Positions 17,452 to 25,330 of a stretch of 32,971 bases of DNA are shown piece by piece. Source of the DNA: Krumholzibacterium sp965370495 (lineage in GTDB: Bacteria; Krumholzibacteriota; Krumholzibacteriia; Krumholzibacteriales; Krumholzibacteriaceae); contig CBDUUV010000014.1 in assembly GCA_965370495.1 (NCBI GenBank), forward strand, positions 1 to 32,971, written 5' to 3'. The position numbers and the translations under genes are program-made. Under the pieces are notes generated by a model. That model was not told the DNA's origin and made no database searches. It worked only from the letters and a program-made list of their open reading frames with translations. Each line of letters begins with the position of its first letter. The stretch's first letter is position 1.

Positions 17452-18510
17452 ATGAAACAGGATAGCAAGAAACTCAAAACCGGTGCCGGGGGCGTTGATG
17501 GCAAAAGTGCCATTCCTGACACGGGTGGACCCGGCGGGAAAACCGTCATCGAACTTGGCAGGAAGGTGATTTCCCTCGAGATAGAAGGGCTTCGGTCTCT
17601 TCTTGCCAGCATCGGGCCTGAATTTGAGAGGGCAGTCGACCTGATTCTCGCGTGTACAGGTAAAGTGATCGTTTGCGGGGTTGGCAAATCAGGCATAATC
17701 GCGCGCAAGATCGCGGCAACGCTCAGCAGCACGGGAACGCCATCGGCGTTCCTGCATCCCGTCGAGGCCGCTCATGGTGATATGGGGATGATAATCGGCA
17801 ATGATGTAGTTCTTGCGGTAAGCAAGAGTGGCAGTGATGACGAGTTCTCGAGGATACTGCCTTTCCTGAAGAATATGAATATACAGATGATCTCAATAAC
17901 GGGTAGTGGGGAATCCCCGCTTGCGCTCCAGAGTGATGTAGTACTACTCATCAATGTTGAAAAAGAAGCCTGTCCAATGGATGTAGTTCCGACTACAAGT
18001 ACGACGGCATCGCTGGTTCTTGGCGATGCTCTTGCTGTCGCGGTCTATAGGAGCCGTGATTTCGGGAAGGACGACTTCGCGCGGCTCCATCCAGGCGGTA
18101 TCCTGGGCAAACGCCTTGTGCTTACGACGGGTGAACTGATGCACAGCGGAAATGATATTCCCCTGGTAGGTATAGATACTCTTCTGAAAGATGCTCTGTT
18201 CGAAATATCCGGCAAGAGGGTCGGTTGCACCGGTGTGATCGATAAAGAAGGAAGGCTCTCGGGTGTGATAACGGATGGTGACCTGAAGAGGATTCTCATA
18301 AAGGACCCCGGAGCGCTCGAATCCCCTGTATCTGAACTGATGACACGCGATCCAAGGACGACGCGGAAAGATGTACTGGCTGCCAGGGCTCTCGAGATCA
18401 TGGAGATGAACCCGGCCGGTCCGATTACGCAACTTTTTATCATCGATGATGACGGAAAGCCACTTGGCGTGATCCATATACATGACATTCTCAGGGCGGG
18501 GCTCAGGTAG
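17452..18510 (+). CDS. kdsD: Arabinose-5-phosphate isomerase (KdsD/KpsF/GutQ family)
   Basis: Isomerises ribulose 5-phosphate to arabinose 5-phosphate, the first step of Kdo synthesis. The 352-residue chain has a sugar isomerase (SIS) domain at about 45-190 with GVGKSGIIARKIAATLSSTG, HPVEAAHGDMGM, SKSGSDDE and LHPGGILGKRL, followed by two CBS motifs (about 220-350). The first 30 residues are a Gly/Lys-rich extension not usual in the family; ATG 17452 has only a weak SD (GAAAGATAA), so a later start is possible. It begins 3 nt after kdsA. The last codons (RAGLR, stop) lie within a 24-bp sequence repeated 9.7 kb downstream. kdsC, which often follows, is absent. Confidence 0.94.
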   Translation: MKQDSKKLKTGAGGVDGKSAIPDTGGPGGKTVIELGRKVISLEIEGLRSLLASIGPEFERAVDLILACTGKVIVCGVGKSGIIARKIAATLSSTGTPSAFLHPVEAAHGDMGMIIGNDVVLAVSKSGSDDEFSRILPFLKNMNIQMISITGSGESPLALQSDVVLLINVEKEACPMDVVPTTSTTASLVLGDALAVAVYRSRDFGKDDFARLHPGGILGKRLVLTTGELMHSGNDIPLVGIDTLLKDALFEISGKRVGCTGVIDKEGRLSGVITDGDLKRILIKDPGALESPVSELMTRDPRTTRKDVLAARALEIMEMNPAGPITQLFIIDDDGKPLGVIHIHDILRAGLR

Positions 18511-18519
18511 CATAACCTG
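18496..18519 (+). repeat. Direct repeat copy 1, at the kdsD 3' end
   Basis: 24 bp matching 28209-28232 at 22 of 24 positions, including a perfect 14-nt core TCAGGTAGCATAAC (18503-18516). It covers the last kdsD codons, the TAG stop and 9 nt beyond. TCAGGT/ACCTGA (18503-18508/18515-18520) form a small stem with loop AGCATA. The second copy keeps most of this stem through a G-U pair. The two copies bracket the gene block between kdsD and lptC. Confidence 0.65.
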
Positions 18520-18582
18520 ATTGTATTTGTGGGCCGCAGTTGTTGAAGCTAAAGTCGTGTAGACGATATCTCATTTAAAAAT

Positions 18583-18602
18583 GAATCAAACTTGCTTGAT
18601 TC
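18583..18602. promoter_or_regulatory. Palindrome, possible operator
   Basis: GAATCAA (18583-18589), 6-nt spacer, TTGATTC (18596-18602): a perfect 7+7 dyad in an A/T-rich context, about 210 nt upstream of the gdhA -35 element. The form suits a dimeric regulator site, though an RNA hairpin at the end of the kdsD transcript is an alternative. Confidence 0.4.
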
Positions 18603-18632
18603 GGGACCGGGCTGAACAGGTTTCAGAATCTG

Positions 18633-18663
18633 CCGGCGGGTGAAACCAGTTCCAGTCCGCCGG
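18633..18663. other. GC-rich inverted repeat
   Basis: CCGGCGG (18633-18639) and CCGCCGG (18657-18663) are perfect complements around a 17-nt loop. No T-run follows. It could form a stable RNA stem that ends or protects the upstream transcript. Confidence 0.4.
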
Positions 18664-18810
18664 TCGTTGTGAAGCTGGCAGAGAGGGTTGTCGCTGAAAG
18701 GATGAGCCAGCAAACCATGGGACAGGTCCTTTATTCAAGGGTATATCCGAGGATGTCCGCTCACTGGCAACTGATTGGGAAACTTTTAAATAATATGTGG
18801 CATATCCCGC

Positions 18811-18839
18811 TTGACTTTCATAATACCTATAATTATGTT
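18811..18839 (+). promoter_or_regulatory. Sigma-70-like promoter for gdhA
   Basis: TTGACT at 18811-18816, 17-nt spacer, TATGTT at 18834-18839 (4 of 6 to consensus), in an A/T-rich stretch. A perfect TATAAT at 18828-18833 is also present, but 11 nt from this -35, too short for normal spacing. Start of transcription would be near 18846, about 35 nt before the gdhA ATG. Confidence 0.45.
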
Positions 18840-18880
18840 GCCAGAGTCAGGGTATGCTCAATTGGAAAGGAGGATTAATA

Positions 18881-20167
18881 ATGGCTGATAAGTCGTTTAA
18901 TCCCTTTGAGATGGCTCAGACACAGTTCGACAACATTGCGAACAGGCTCGACCTCAATGAAGCAACGAGGGAGCTGCTGCGAAATAACCAGAGAGAGTAC
19001 CATGTGAGTATTCCTGTGCGCATGGATGATGGAAATGTTAAAATATTCAGGGGCTTCAGGGTTCAGCATAATGACGCGAGAGGCCCGGCAAAAGGCGGTA
19101 TACGTTTTCATCCCATGGAAACGATCGATACCGTGCGGGCCCTGGCAATGTGGATGACCTGGAAATGCGCTGTGGTGGACATTCCTTTAGGTGGGGCAAA
19201 AGGTGGAGTTATCTGTGATCCGCATAACCTCAGTGCCCGGGAGCAGGAGGGAATATGCCGTGGATGGGTTCGCCAGCTATCCAATGACCTCGGACCTCTG
19301 CGCGATATTCCGGCTCCGGATGTGATGACGACTTCCCAGCATATGCTATGGATGCTGGATGAGTTTGAAACCATCAGGGGGGGTAAACTCCCTGGATTTA
19401 TTACGGGAAAACCCGTGGGTATGGGTGGTTCGCTGGGCAGGACGGAGGCTACCGGTTATGGAGTGATATTCAACGTTCGTGAAGCCCTGAAGGAGTTGAA
19501 GATCCCTCCCGCGGATACTACCGCAAGCGTTCAGGGTTTTGGCAATGTTGCCCAATACGCCATTGAACTTTATAACCAGATATGGGGAAAGGTAATATGC
19601 GTGTCATGCTGGGACCAGAAGGATCAGACTTCATACAGTTTCAAGAAGCTTGACGGTATTAGTCTTGAAGAACTCAAAGGTATTACGGATCGTTTTGGAG
19701 GTATCGACAAAAAGAAAGCAGAAGGATTAGGATATGAAATCCTTCCCGGCGATGCCTGGCTCGAACAGGAAGTCGATATTCTCATACCTGCAGCGCTCGA
19801 AAATCAGATTACCAGGGATAATGTCGGAAGGATCAGCGATAAGGTGAAAATTATTGCCGAGGGAGCCAATGGCCCGACGTCACCCGACGCCGACAAGGAA
19901 ATAGCCAAGCGCCCCATTTTCATGATTCCCGATCTTCTCGCGAATGCTGGTGGTGTAACCTGCAGCTATTTTGAGCAGGTTCAATGCAACATGAACTATT
20001 TCTGGGAGAGAGACGAGGTTCTTGGAAAACTGGACACAAAAATAACAAACGCGTTTAACGCCGTTAGTGAAATGGCCAAATCCAGGAAGCTGTATATGCG
20101 TGACGCCACTTATGTTATAGCGGTGGGGCGTGTGGTCGAAGCTTGCAGGGAACGCGGCTGGGTTTAA
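18881..20167 (+). CDS. gdhA: Glutamate dehydrogenase (Glu/Leu/Phe/Val dehydrogenase family)
   Basis: Interconverts 2-oxoglutarate plus ammonia and glutamate. The 428-residue protein has the family hallmarks: FRVQHND and GPAKGGIRFHP, TWKCAVVDIPLGGAKGG (substrate Lys95, Lys107), the PAPDVMT segment with catalytic Asp147, TGKPVGMGGS, ATGYGV, and the dinucleotide motif VQGFGNVAQ. NAD versus NADP preference cannot be read safely. Start: ATG 18881 has a near-consensus SD, AAAGGAGG at 18866-18873, 7 nt upstream; an upstream in-frame ATG at 18854 would put that SD inside the gene. It opens a block unrelated to the LPS genes on either side and has its own promoter. Confidence 0.94.
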   Translation: MADKSFNPFEMAQTQFDNIANRLDLNEATRELLRNNQREYHVSIPVRMDDGNVKIFRGFRVQHNDARGPAKGGIRFHPMETIDTVRALAMWMTWKCAVVDIPLGGAKGGVICDPHNLSAREQEGICRGWVRQLSNDLGPLRDIPAPDVMTTSQHMLWMLDEFETIRGGKLPGFITGKPVGMGGSLGRTEATGYGVIFNVREALKELKIPPADTTASVQGFGNVAQYAIELYNQIWGKVICVSCWDQKDQTSYSFKKLDGISLEELKGITDRFGGIDKKKAEGLGYEILPGDAWLEQEVDILIPAALENQITRDNVGRISDKVKIIAEGANGPTSPDADKEIAKRPIFMIPDLLANAGGVTCSYFEQVQCNMNYFWERDEVLGKLDTKITNAFNAVSEMAKSRKLYMRDATYVIAVGRVVEACRERGWV

Positions 20168-20199
20168 AATCGGACCGGCGCCCATTTATCGACCTGGAA

Positions 20200-20240
20200 A
20201 GCGAATGGAACGCTGACCCGCGGGGGGGAGTTCCACCGCT
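20200..20240 (+). other. Imperfect hairpin after gdhA
   Basis: AGC and TGGAAC (20200-20211) can pair with GTTCCA and GCT (20230-20240) around a GC-rich loop that includes CCCGCGGG. There is no T-run, so it is at most an atypical terminator or processing site. The rest of the 236-nt gap (20168-20403) shows no firm promoter and no credible gene. Confidence 0.35.
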
Positions 20241-20403
20241 GATTGAAATCAAAGAATGTTAATGGCGGCTCGACAGGCATTACGATATTGGATCAAGGTT
20301 AGCCGAAAGGGACTGTTGGATTTATATTCACCGGTCTTCTTCAGGCTTGTCAAGGAAGACGGGTTCCAGGAAAATGTGTGGTTCCAGCACGAGGTAATCT
20401 CTC

Positions 20404-22161
20404 ATGGCCAGGAGCAAATACAGCCCCCACCAAGGTTCGCTGACGCCATTTGACCGTGAATTTTTCTCCAGCGACCATAGATTTACCTACATGGGAAAAG
20501 GGGAGCTTGGGGGAAAGGCTCACGGATTAGCCGAAATTAAAGGTGTCATTGAATCGGGGATCGTCGACAGGTTTTCTCCCGATATTTCTGTGACAATACC
20601 AGCATTAACGGTTATCACCACCGAATATTTTGATCTGTTCATGAAACAAAACGACCTCTATACCATCGCATATTCCGGCCAGAGAGACGATCTGATCGCC
20701 CACGCCTTTCAGAACACCCACCTGCCGGTACAGCTTGTGGGGGATGTGAGAGCTTTAGTTCAGCAAGTCCATACTCCTCTGGCTGTTCGTTCTTCGAGTA
20801 TGCTCGAGGACGCCATGTTCGAGCCCTTTGCCAGCGTATATGGAACAAAGATGATACCGAACAACCAGTCTGACGTGGACTCCAGGTTCAGAAAACTGGT
20901 CGAAGCCATTAAATATGTTTACGCGTCGACCTTTTTCAGGGCGGCGGGAAATTACATGAAGGCAACCCACCATTCCACTCTCGATGAAAAGATGGCGGTT
21001 ATCATACAGGAGGTAGTGGGGTCGAGGCTGGGGGAACGATTCTATCCTCATATATCCGGTGTCGTGCGTTCATACAATTTCTATCCCTTCGGAAATGCCT
21101 CGCCGGAAGATGGAGTGGTGGACCTGGCCCTGGGCCTGGGGAGAATGATAGTAGATGACGGTGTTGCCTGGTCGTATTCCCCCGCCTATCCGAAAGCCGG
21201 TTCTCCTTTTAATTCCATAAGCGATATGATGAAGAACTCCCAGACGGAATTCTGGGCTGTAAACATGCAGGGTCCCGGGGCTTATAACCCGATTGATGAA
21301 GCGGAGTATATGGAAAAATTCGATCTTACGGCGGCAGAGTATGATGGCACTCTGCGCTACACAGCTTCAACGCTGGATCCGCAGGACGGTAGAATCTCAG
21401 CGGGAACCGGCATCAAGGGGCCGAGGATCCTGGATTTCGCGCCGATTCTCAAATCAAGAATGGTACCGTTGAACGAACTTCTGAAAACACTTCTCAAGAC
21501 AAGCGAAGACCGTTTGGGCACGAGGGTGGAGATCGAATTCGCCGTGCGTTTGAACTGGAAGGACTGTTCTCCCGCCGAGTTCGGTTTTCTCCAGATAAGG
21601 CCGATGGTCGTTTCCGAGTCGGAAGTTGAATTGAGCCATGATGAGTTAAGCGCGGATAATGTTCTGGTTGCATCGGAGACCGTGCTTGGGAACGGCATCC
21701 TGGATACTGTAAGGGATATAATTTACATTGATCCCGATCGGTTCGACGTGAGTAGATCGAGGGAAATAGCCGGGCAACTGGAGAAATTCAACGAGACACT
21801 CATTGACTCAAACAGGCCGTATCTCCTCATAGGCTTCGGCAGGTGGGGAACGTCAGACCCGTTGGGTGGAATACCTGTCGCATTTGATCAGATATCCGGA
21901 GCAAAGGTGATAATCGAATCCTCTCTCCCGGAGCTGACTTTTCAACTCAGCCAGGGATCGCATTTCTTTCACAATGTAACAAGTTTCAAGATTTTTTATT
22001 TCTCTGTATATCACCGGGGTGAGTACGATATTAACTGGGAATGGTTGAAAAAACAGAAAGTGATAAGGGAAACAGAATACTTGAAGCATGTTGAGCTTCC
22101 ATCAGCCTTATTGGTCAAGGTCGACGGGATGAACGGCAGGGGAGTTATATTCTATGAATAA
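20404..22161 (+). CDS. PEP-synthase/PPDK N-terminal ATP-grasp domain protein, stand-alone
   Basis: 585 residues with the ATP-grasp domain that opens PEP synthase and pyruvate phosphate dikinase. Motifs are GELGGKAHGLAE (Lys38), PALTVITTEYF, LAVRSSSMLED (Arg129), AVIIQEVVG and the closing FLQIRPM (Gln397, Arg399). The swivelling phosphohistidine domain (TSHAA-type) and the PEP/pyruvate TIM barrel of the full enzymes are absent, so it cannot run their complete reaction. After the ATP-grasp part comes a region with FGRWGTSDPLGG (Arg480) and SHFFHN (His520) that recurs in the next protein and that I do not recognise. ATG 20404 follows GAGGT at 20391-20395. The last 8 nt overlap the downstream gene. 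Function unknown; ATP-dependent phosphotransfer is the family expectation. Confidence 0.8.
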   Translation: MARSKYSPHQGSLTPFDREFFSSDHRFTYMGKGELGGKAHGLAEIKGVIESGIVDRFSPDISVTIPALTVITTEYFDLFMKQNDLYTIAYSGQRDDLIAHAFQNTHLPVQLVGDVRALVQQVHTPLAVRSSSMLEDAMFEPFASVYGTKMIPNNQSDVDSRFRKLVEAIKYVYASTFFRAAGNYMKATHHSTLDEKMAVIIQEVVGSRLGERFYPHISGVVRSYNFYPFGNASPEDGVVDLALGLGRMIVDDGVAWSYSPAYPKAGSPFNSISDMMKNSQTEFWAVNMQGPGAYNPIDEAEYMEKFDLTAAEYDGTLRYTASTLDPQDGRISAGTGIKGPRILDFAPILKSRMVPLNELLKTLLKTSEDRLGTRVEIEFAVRLNWKDCSPAEFGFLQIRPMVVSESEVELSHDELSADNVLVASETVLGNGILDTVRDIIYIDPDRFDVSRSREIAGQLEKFNETLIDSNRPYLLIGFGRWGTSDPLGGIPVAFDQISGAKVIIESSLPELTFQLSQGSHFFHNVTSFKIFYFSVYHRGEYDINWEWLKKQKVIRETEYLKHVELPSALLVKVDGMNGRGVIFYE

Positions 22162-25100
22162 GAAGAATAATATTCCTGATGATCTCATCAAATCTTTCCT
22201 CGAGAGGGAAAAGGAGCTCGAATGCCTTTACAAGATCGAGGAGATCCTCAAGGAATCAGATAAAGATCAGCATCAGATATATAGCAGGATCCTCGAAGAG
22301 GTTCCACGGGGTTTGCAGTATCCGGAGGTTTGCAGAACCAAGATAACAATTGGAACGGAAACATTCGAGCCCCACGGATTCACCGAGACGGAATGGGTCC
22401 TGAAAACCGATATACTGGTGCAGGAAAAGAAAGCTGGTGAAATCAACGTCTATTATTCAAAGAAAATGCCGCTGGTGGACGAGGGCCCTTTCCTTAAGCA
22501 TGAAAGAAGGTTGCTGGAGGCGATAGCGGACCGGCTCGGCAGCTCTATTCTTCACAAACGCCTGAAGGACGCTGAAGAAAATGGCGCGCGGGAGCCGAAA
22601 AAAGAATTCCATGAATGGCAGGTGGTGCTCAATCTCCTGCGTTATACGGACAGGAATCTGTTCATCAACCTTTCCGAAAAAATGCTGAACCATCTCAACT
22701 GGACGGGAATATCGGAGATAGAGGATATCGCGCTGGATTCGAAAAAGGTAAAATTGGATGTAGAGGATGATTTGAAGGGGGAAAGAAACAAACCCGACAA
22801 GAGGCGGAAGGTTGAACTTTCAGATGCCGCGTGCGAACAGATATTCAAGATCGCCGCCAGACACTATACCAACCAGAAAATCCTGGATTATCTGCAGAAA
22901 TGGATAGCGGACGATAAATTGAAATTCCTCGTGCATGTATCTAACCGCAACCTTACGCTGGAGGAGGTCATTTCCGCCATAAGACGCTACCGGGATATCG
23001 CCCGCGAAGGCATCAATCTTTCGCCCGTCGCGAGGAAAGGTGTTATAGTATCACTTATAAGAAGGTTTTTCTCCAGCCAGCTGAGCTATATTCGAATAGC
23101 GAAGAATTACGTCAGGAAGAAGGATTTCTTTGATATTATTGACAGGATTATTTTCACAAAGGACAGCCACGGCAGATTGGGAGGCAAAAGCGCTGGTCTG
23201 TTTCTGGCGGAAGTTATTATAAAGAAATCTGAAGATTCGAACGATCTTCTGAGGACGGTTAAATTTTCCAAGAGCTGGCATATCACCTCCGATGTTATTC
23301 TGGGATTCCTGAAGTATAACAACATGGAGGAGGTAGTGGAGCAGAAGTACAAGGAGATAAACCAGATCCGTCCGGAATATCCTTATGTCGTCCAAACCTT
23401 CAAAAACGGGCAGTTTCCACCAGAAGTTGTTCAGGGGCTTTCGATGGTTCTGGATGAATTTGATGAAAAGCCGCTGATAGTCAGAAGTTCAAGCCTTCTC
23501 GAAGACAGCCTTGGCGCGGCGTTCTCGGGCAAATACAAGAGCCTCTTCCTGGCGAATCAGGGGAGCAAGCAACAGAGGCTGGAAGCGCTCATGGATGCAA
23601 TCGCGGAGGTGTATTCATCAACCTTCGGTCCCGATCCAATTCAGTACAGGGCTGAACGGAATCTTCTCGATTTCGCCGAGGAGATGGGCATCATTATCCA
23701 GGAGGTTGTGGGTAAACGGATTGGGGATTACTTTTTTCCCGCTTTCGCGGGAGTGGCTTTCAGCAGGAACGATTTCAGGTGGTCTCCCAGGATAAACAGG
23801 GGAGACGGCCTTATGCGTCTTGTTCCCGGTCTCGGGACACGGGCCGTAGACAGGATAAGCGAGGATTATCCAATCCTTATCGCCCCCGGGCAGCCGGGAT
23901 TGAGGGTCAATGTAACAGCGGAGGAAATCGCCTATTATTCTCCCAGTAAGATAGACGTAATAAATTTGAGAACAAACTCTTTCGAGACTATTGATATGAA
24001 AGAGCTGTTGAAGGAGTGCGGGCCTGAACTGCCGCTTATAAATAAAATTATATCCAAATATGAAGATGGTCACCTGAAAAGACCTGTGGCCATGAGCGTT
24101 GATTTTGACAAGGATGATCTCGCGGTGACATTTGAAGGGTTAATAAATGATTCCGACCTGATAAAACAGGTTAATGGGCTTCTGAAACTTTTGGAAAACA
24201 AGCTGGAGTCACCGGTGGACATAGAGTTTGCCCATGACGGGGAAGATTTGTATCTCCTTCAGTGCAGGCCGCAGAGTTTCACCGAGGACAGTGCTCCGGC
24301 CGAGATACACACGGATATACCTGAAGAGAGAGTTATATTCTCGGCTCACAAGTACATCTCGAACGGCCGCATTCCCGACCTTACCCATATTGTATATGTG
24401 GATCCCCAGAAATACTCTGAACTCGGCGGGATGGAAGATCTCATCGCGGTGGGCAGAGCTGTAGGGGAACTGAACAAACTTTTACCGAAACGCCAGTTTA
24501 TTCTCATGGGTCCGGGGCGCTGGGGCAGCCGAGGAGATATCAAACTCGGTGTTAATGTTTCCTATTCAGATATTAATAACACGGCGGTACTCGTGGAGAT
24601 AGCGAAGAAGAAGGGCAACTATATGCCCGATCTTTCATTTGGAACGCATTTTTTTCAGGATCTGGTCGAAGGGCAGATCAGGTACCTGCCCCTGTATCCT
24701 GACAATGCCGGCAACATTCTTAATGAAAGGTTTTTGCTCGGGTCGAATAATATACTCGCAGATATTCTACCCAGGTACTCCTCACTCTCCGATGTGCTCC
24801 GGCTGATTGATATCCCGGAGGTAACCGGCGGGCTTGTGTTCCGCGTTCTGATGAACGCTGATTTGAATGAAGCCCTCGGCATTCTGGGCGAACCGGAAAA
24901 AGAAACGGGCAAGGAAGACGAAGATATTATCTGCTACGAAATTCCCGCCGAAAAATACTGGTTATGGAGACTGCGTATGGCTGAACACATAGCGTCGGAG
25001 CTCGATCCAGACCATTTCGGAGTCGCAGGTTTCTATGTTTTCGGAAGCACGAAGAACGCTACCGCGGGATTGAAGAGTGATATCGACATATTGATTCATT

Positions 25101-25330
25101 TCCGCGGGACAGAAAAGCAACGAGCAGATCTTATGACATGGCTGGAAGGTTGGAGCCTTTGCCTCGATGAAGTTAATTATTTAAGGACCGGTTACAGAAT
25201 CGGGGGATTGCTTGATGTTCATGTTGTCACAGATGAGGATATTCAGAACAAAACGAGCTATGCGTTAAAGATCGGGGCAGTTACCGACGCCGCCAAGGAA
25301 ATTCCCATGAAAGGGAAACCCCAGGTTTAA
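22154..25330 (+). CDS. Multidomain GAF-like / PPDK-type ATP-grasp / nucleotidyltransferase protein
   Basis: 1,058 residues. About 10-145: GAF-like sensor region of the type found before bacterial histidine kinases (EREKELECLYKI, LLEAIADRLG). About 150-330: helical region, unrecognised. About 335-710: PPDK/PEP-synthase ATP-grasp domain with RLGGKSAGL (Lys345), LIVRSSSLLED (Arg444), GIIIQEVVG and LLQCRP (Gln703, Arg705). About 780-860: the same unknown segment as in the preceding protein, MGPGRWGS (Arg789) and THFFQD (His832). About 940-1030: minimal nucleotidyltransferase domain, FGSTKNATAGLKSDIDILI with Gly964-Ser965, Asp976, Asp978 and likely third Asp1021. No phosphohistidine domain is present. 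ATG overlaps the previous gene by 8 nt, with GGGGAG about 9 nt upstream, so the two are co-translated. A sensor-controlled modifying enzyme is inferred; the target is unknown. Confidence 0.8.
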   Translation: MNKKNNIPDDLIKSFLEREKELECLYKIEEILKESDKDQHQIYSRILEEVPRGLQYPEVCRTKITIGTETFEPHGFTETEWVLKTDILVQEKKAGEINVYYSKKMPLVDEGPFLKHERRLLEAIADRLGSSILHKRLKDAEENGAREPKKEFHEWQVVLNLLRYTDRNLFINLSEKMLNHLNWTGISEIEDIALDSKKVKLDVEDDLKGERNKPDKRRKVELSDAACEQIFKIAARHYTNQKILDYLQKWIADDKLKFLVHVSNRNLTLEEVISAIRRYRDIAREGINLSPVARKGVIVSLIRRFFSSQLSYIRIAKNYVRKKDFFDIIDRIIFTKDSHGRLGGKSAGLFLAEVIIKKSEDSNDLLRTVKFSKSWHITSDVILGFLKYNNMEEVVEQKYKEINQIRPEYPYVVQTFKNGQFPPEVVQGLSMVLDEFDEKPLIVRSSSLLEDSLGAAFSGKYKSLFLANQGSKQQRLEALMDAIAEVYSSTFGPDPIQYRAERNLLDFAEEMGIIIQEVVGKRIGDYFFPAFAGVAFSRNDFRWSPRINRGDGLMRLVPGLGTRAVDRISEDYPILIAPGQPGLRVNVTAEEIAYYSPSKIDVINLRTNSFETIDMKELLKECGPELPLINKIISKYEDGHLKRPVAMSVDFDKDDLAVTFEGLINDSDLIKQVNGLLKLLENKLESPVDIEFAHDGEDLYLLQCRPQSFTEDSAPAEIHTDIPEERVIFSAHKYISNGRIPDLTHIVYVDPQKYSELGGMEDLIAVGRAVGELNKLLPKRQFILMGPGRWGSRGDIKLGVNVSYSDINNTAVLVEIAKKKGNYMPDLSFGTHFFQDLVEGQIRYLPLYPDNAGNILNERFLLGSNNILADILPRYSSLSDVLRLIDIPEVTGGLVFRVLMNADLNEALGILGEPEKETGKEDEDIICYEIPAEKYWLWRLRMAEHIASELDPDHFGVAGFYVFGSTKNATAGLKSDIDILIHFRGTEKQRADLMTWLEGWSLCLDEVNYLRTGYRIGGLLDVHVVTDEDIQNKTSYALKIGAVTDAAKEIPMKGKPQV

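Larger units (their letters stand above)
18511..18880. other. 370-nt intergenic region, kdsD to gdhA
   Basis: No convincing gene. It holds the tail of repeat copy 1, a 7+7 palindrome (18583-18602), a GC-rich inverted repeat (18633-18663) and a sigma-70-like promoter (18811-18839) serving gdhA. A 69-codon open frame (18669-18878) exists but lacks an SD, crosses the promoter and runs into the gdhA SD, so I do not call it. Confidence 0.6.

Noticed and set aside
18798..18815. Sigma-54-like TGGCAT ... CTTGAC upstream of gdhA
   Set aside because: The spacing between the -24 and -12 elements is wrong (12 nt from GG to the TTG's G, or 8 nt to the GC, where 10 are needed), and TTGC is absent. The sigma-70 reading fits better.
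18669..18878. 69-codon plus-strand frame upstream of gdhA
   Set aside because: No SD, spans the gdhA promoter and ends in the gdhA SD region; the peptide resembles nothing I know.
20256..20453. 65-codon plus-strand frame before the first ATP-grasp gene
   Set aside because: Non-ATG start without SD, and it overlaps the well-supported start at 20404 in another frame.
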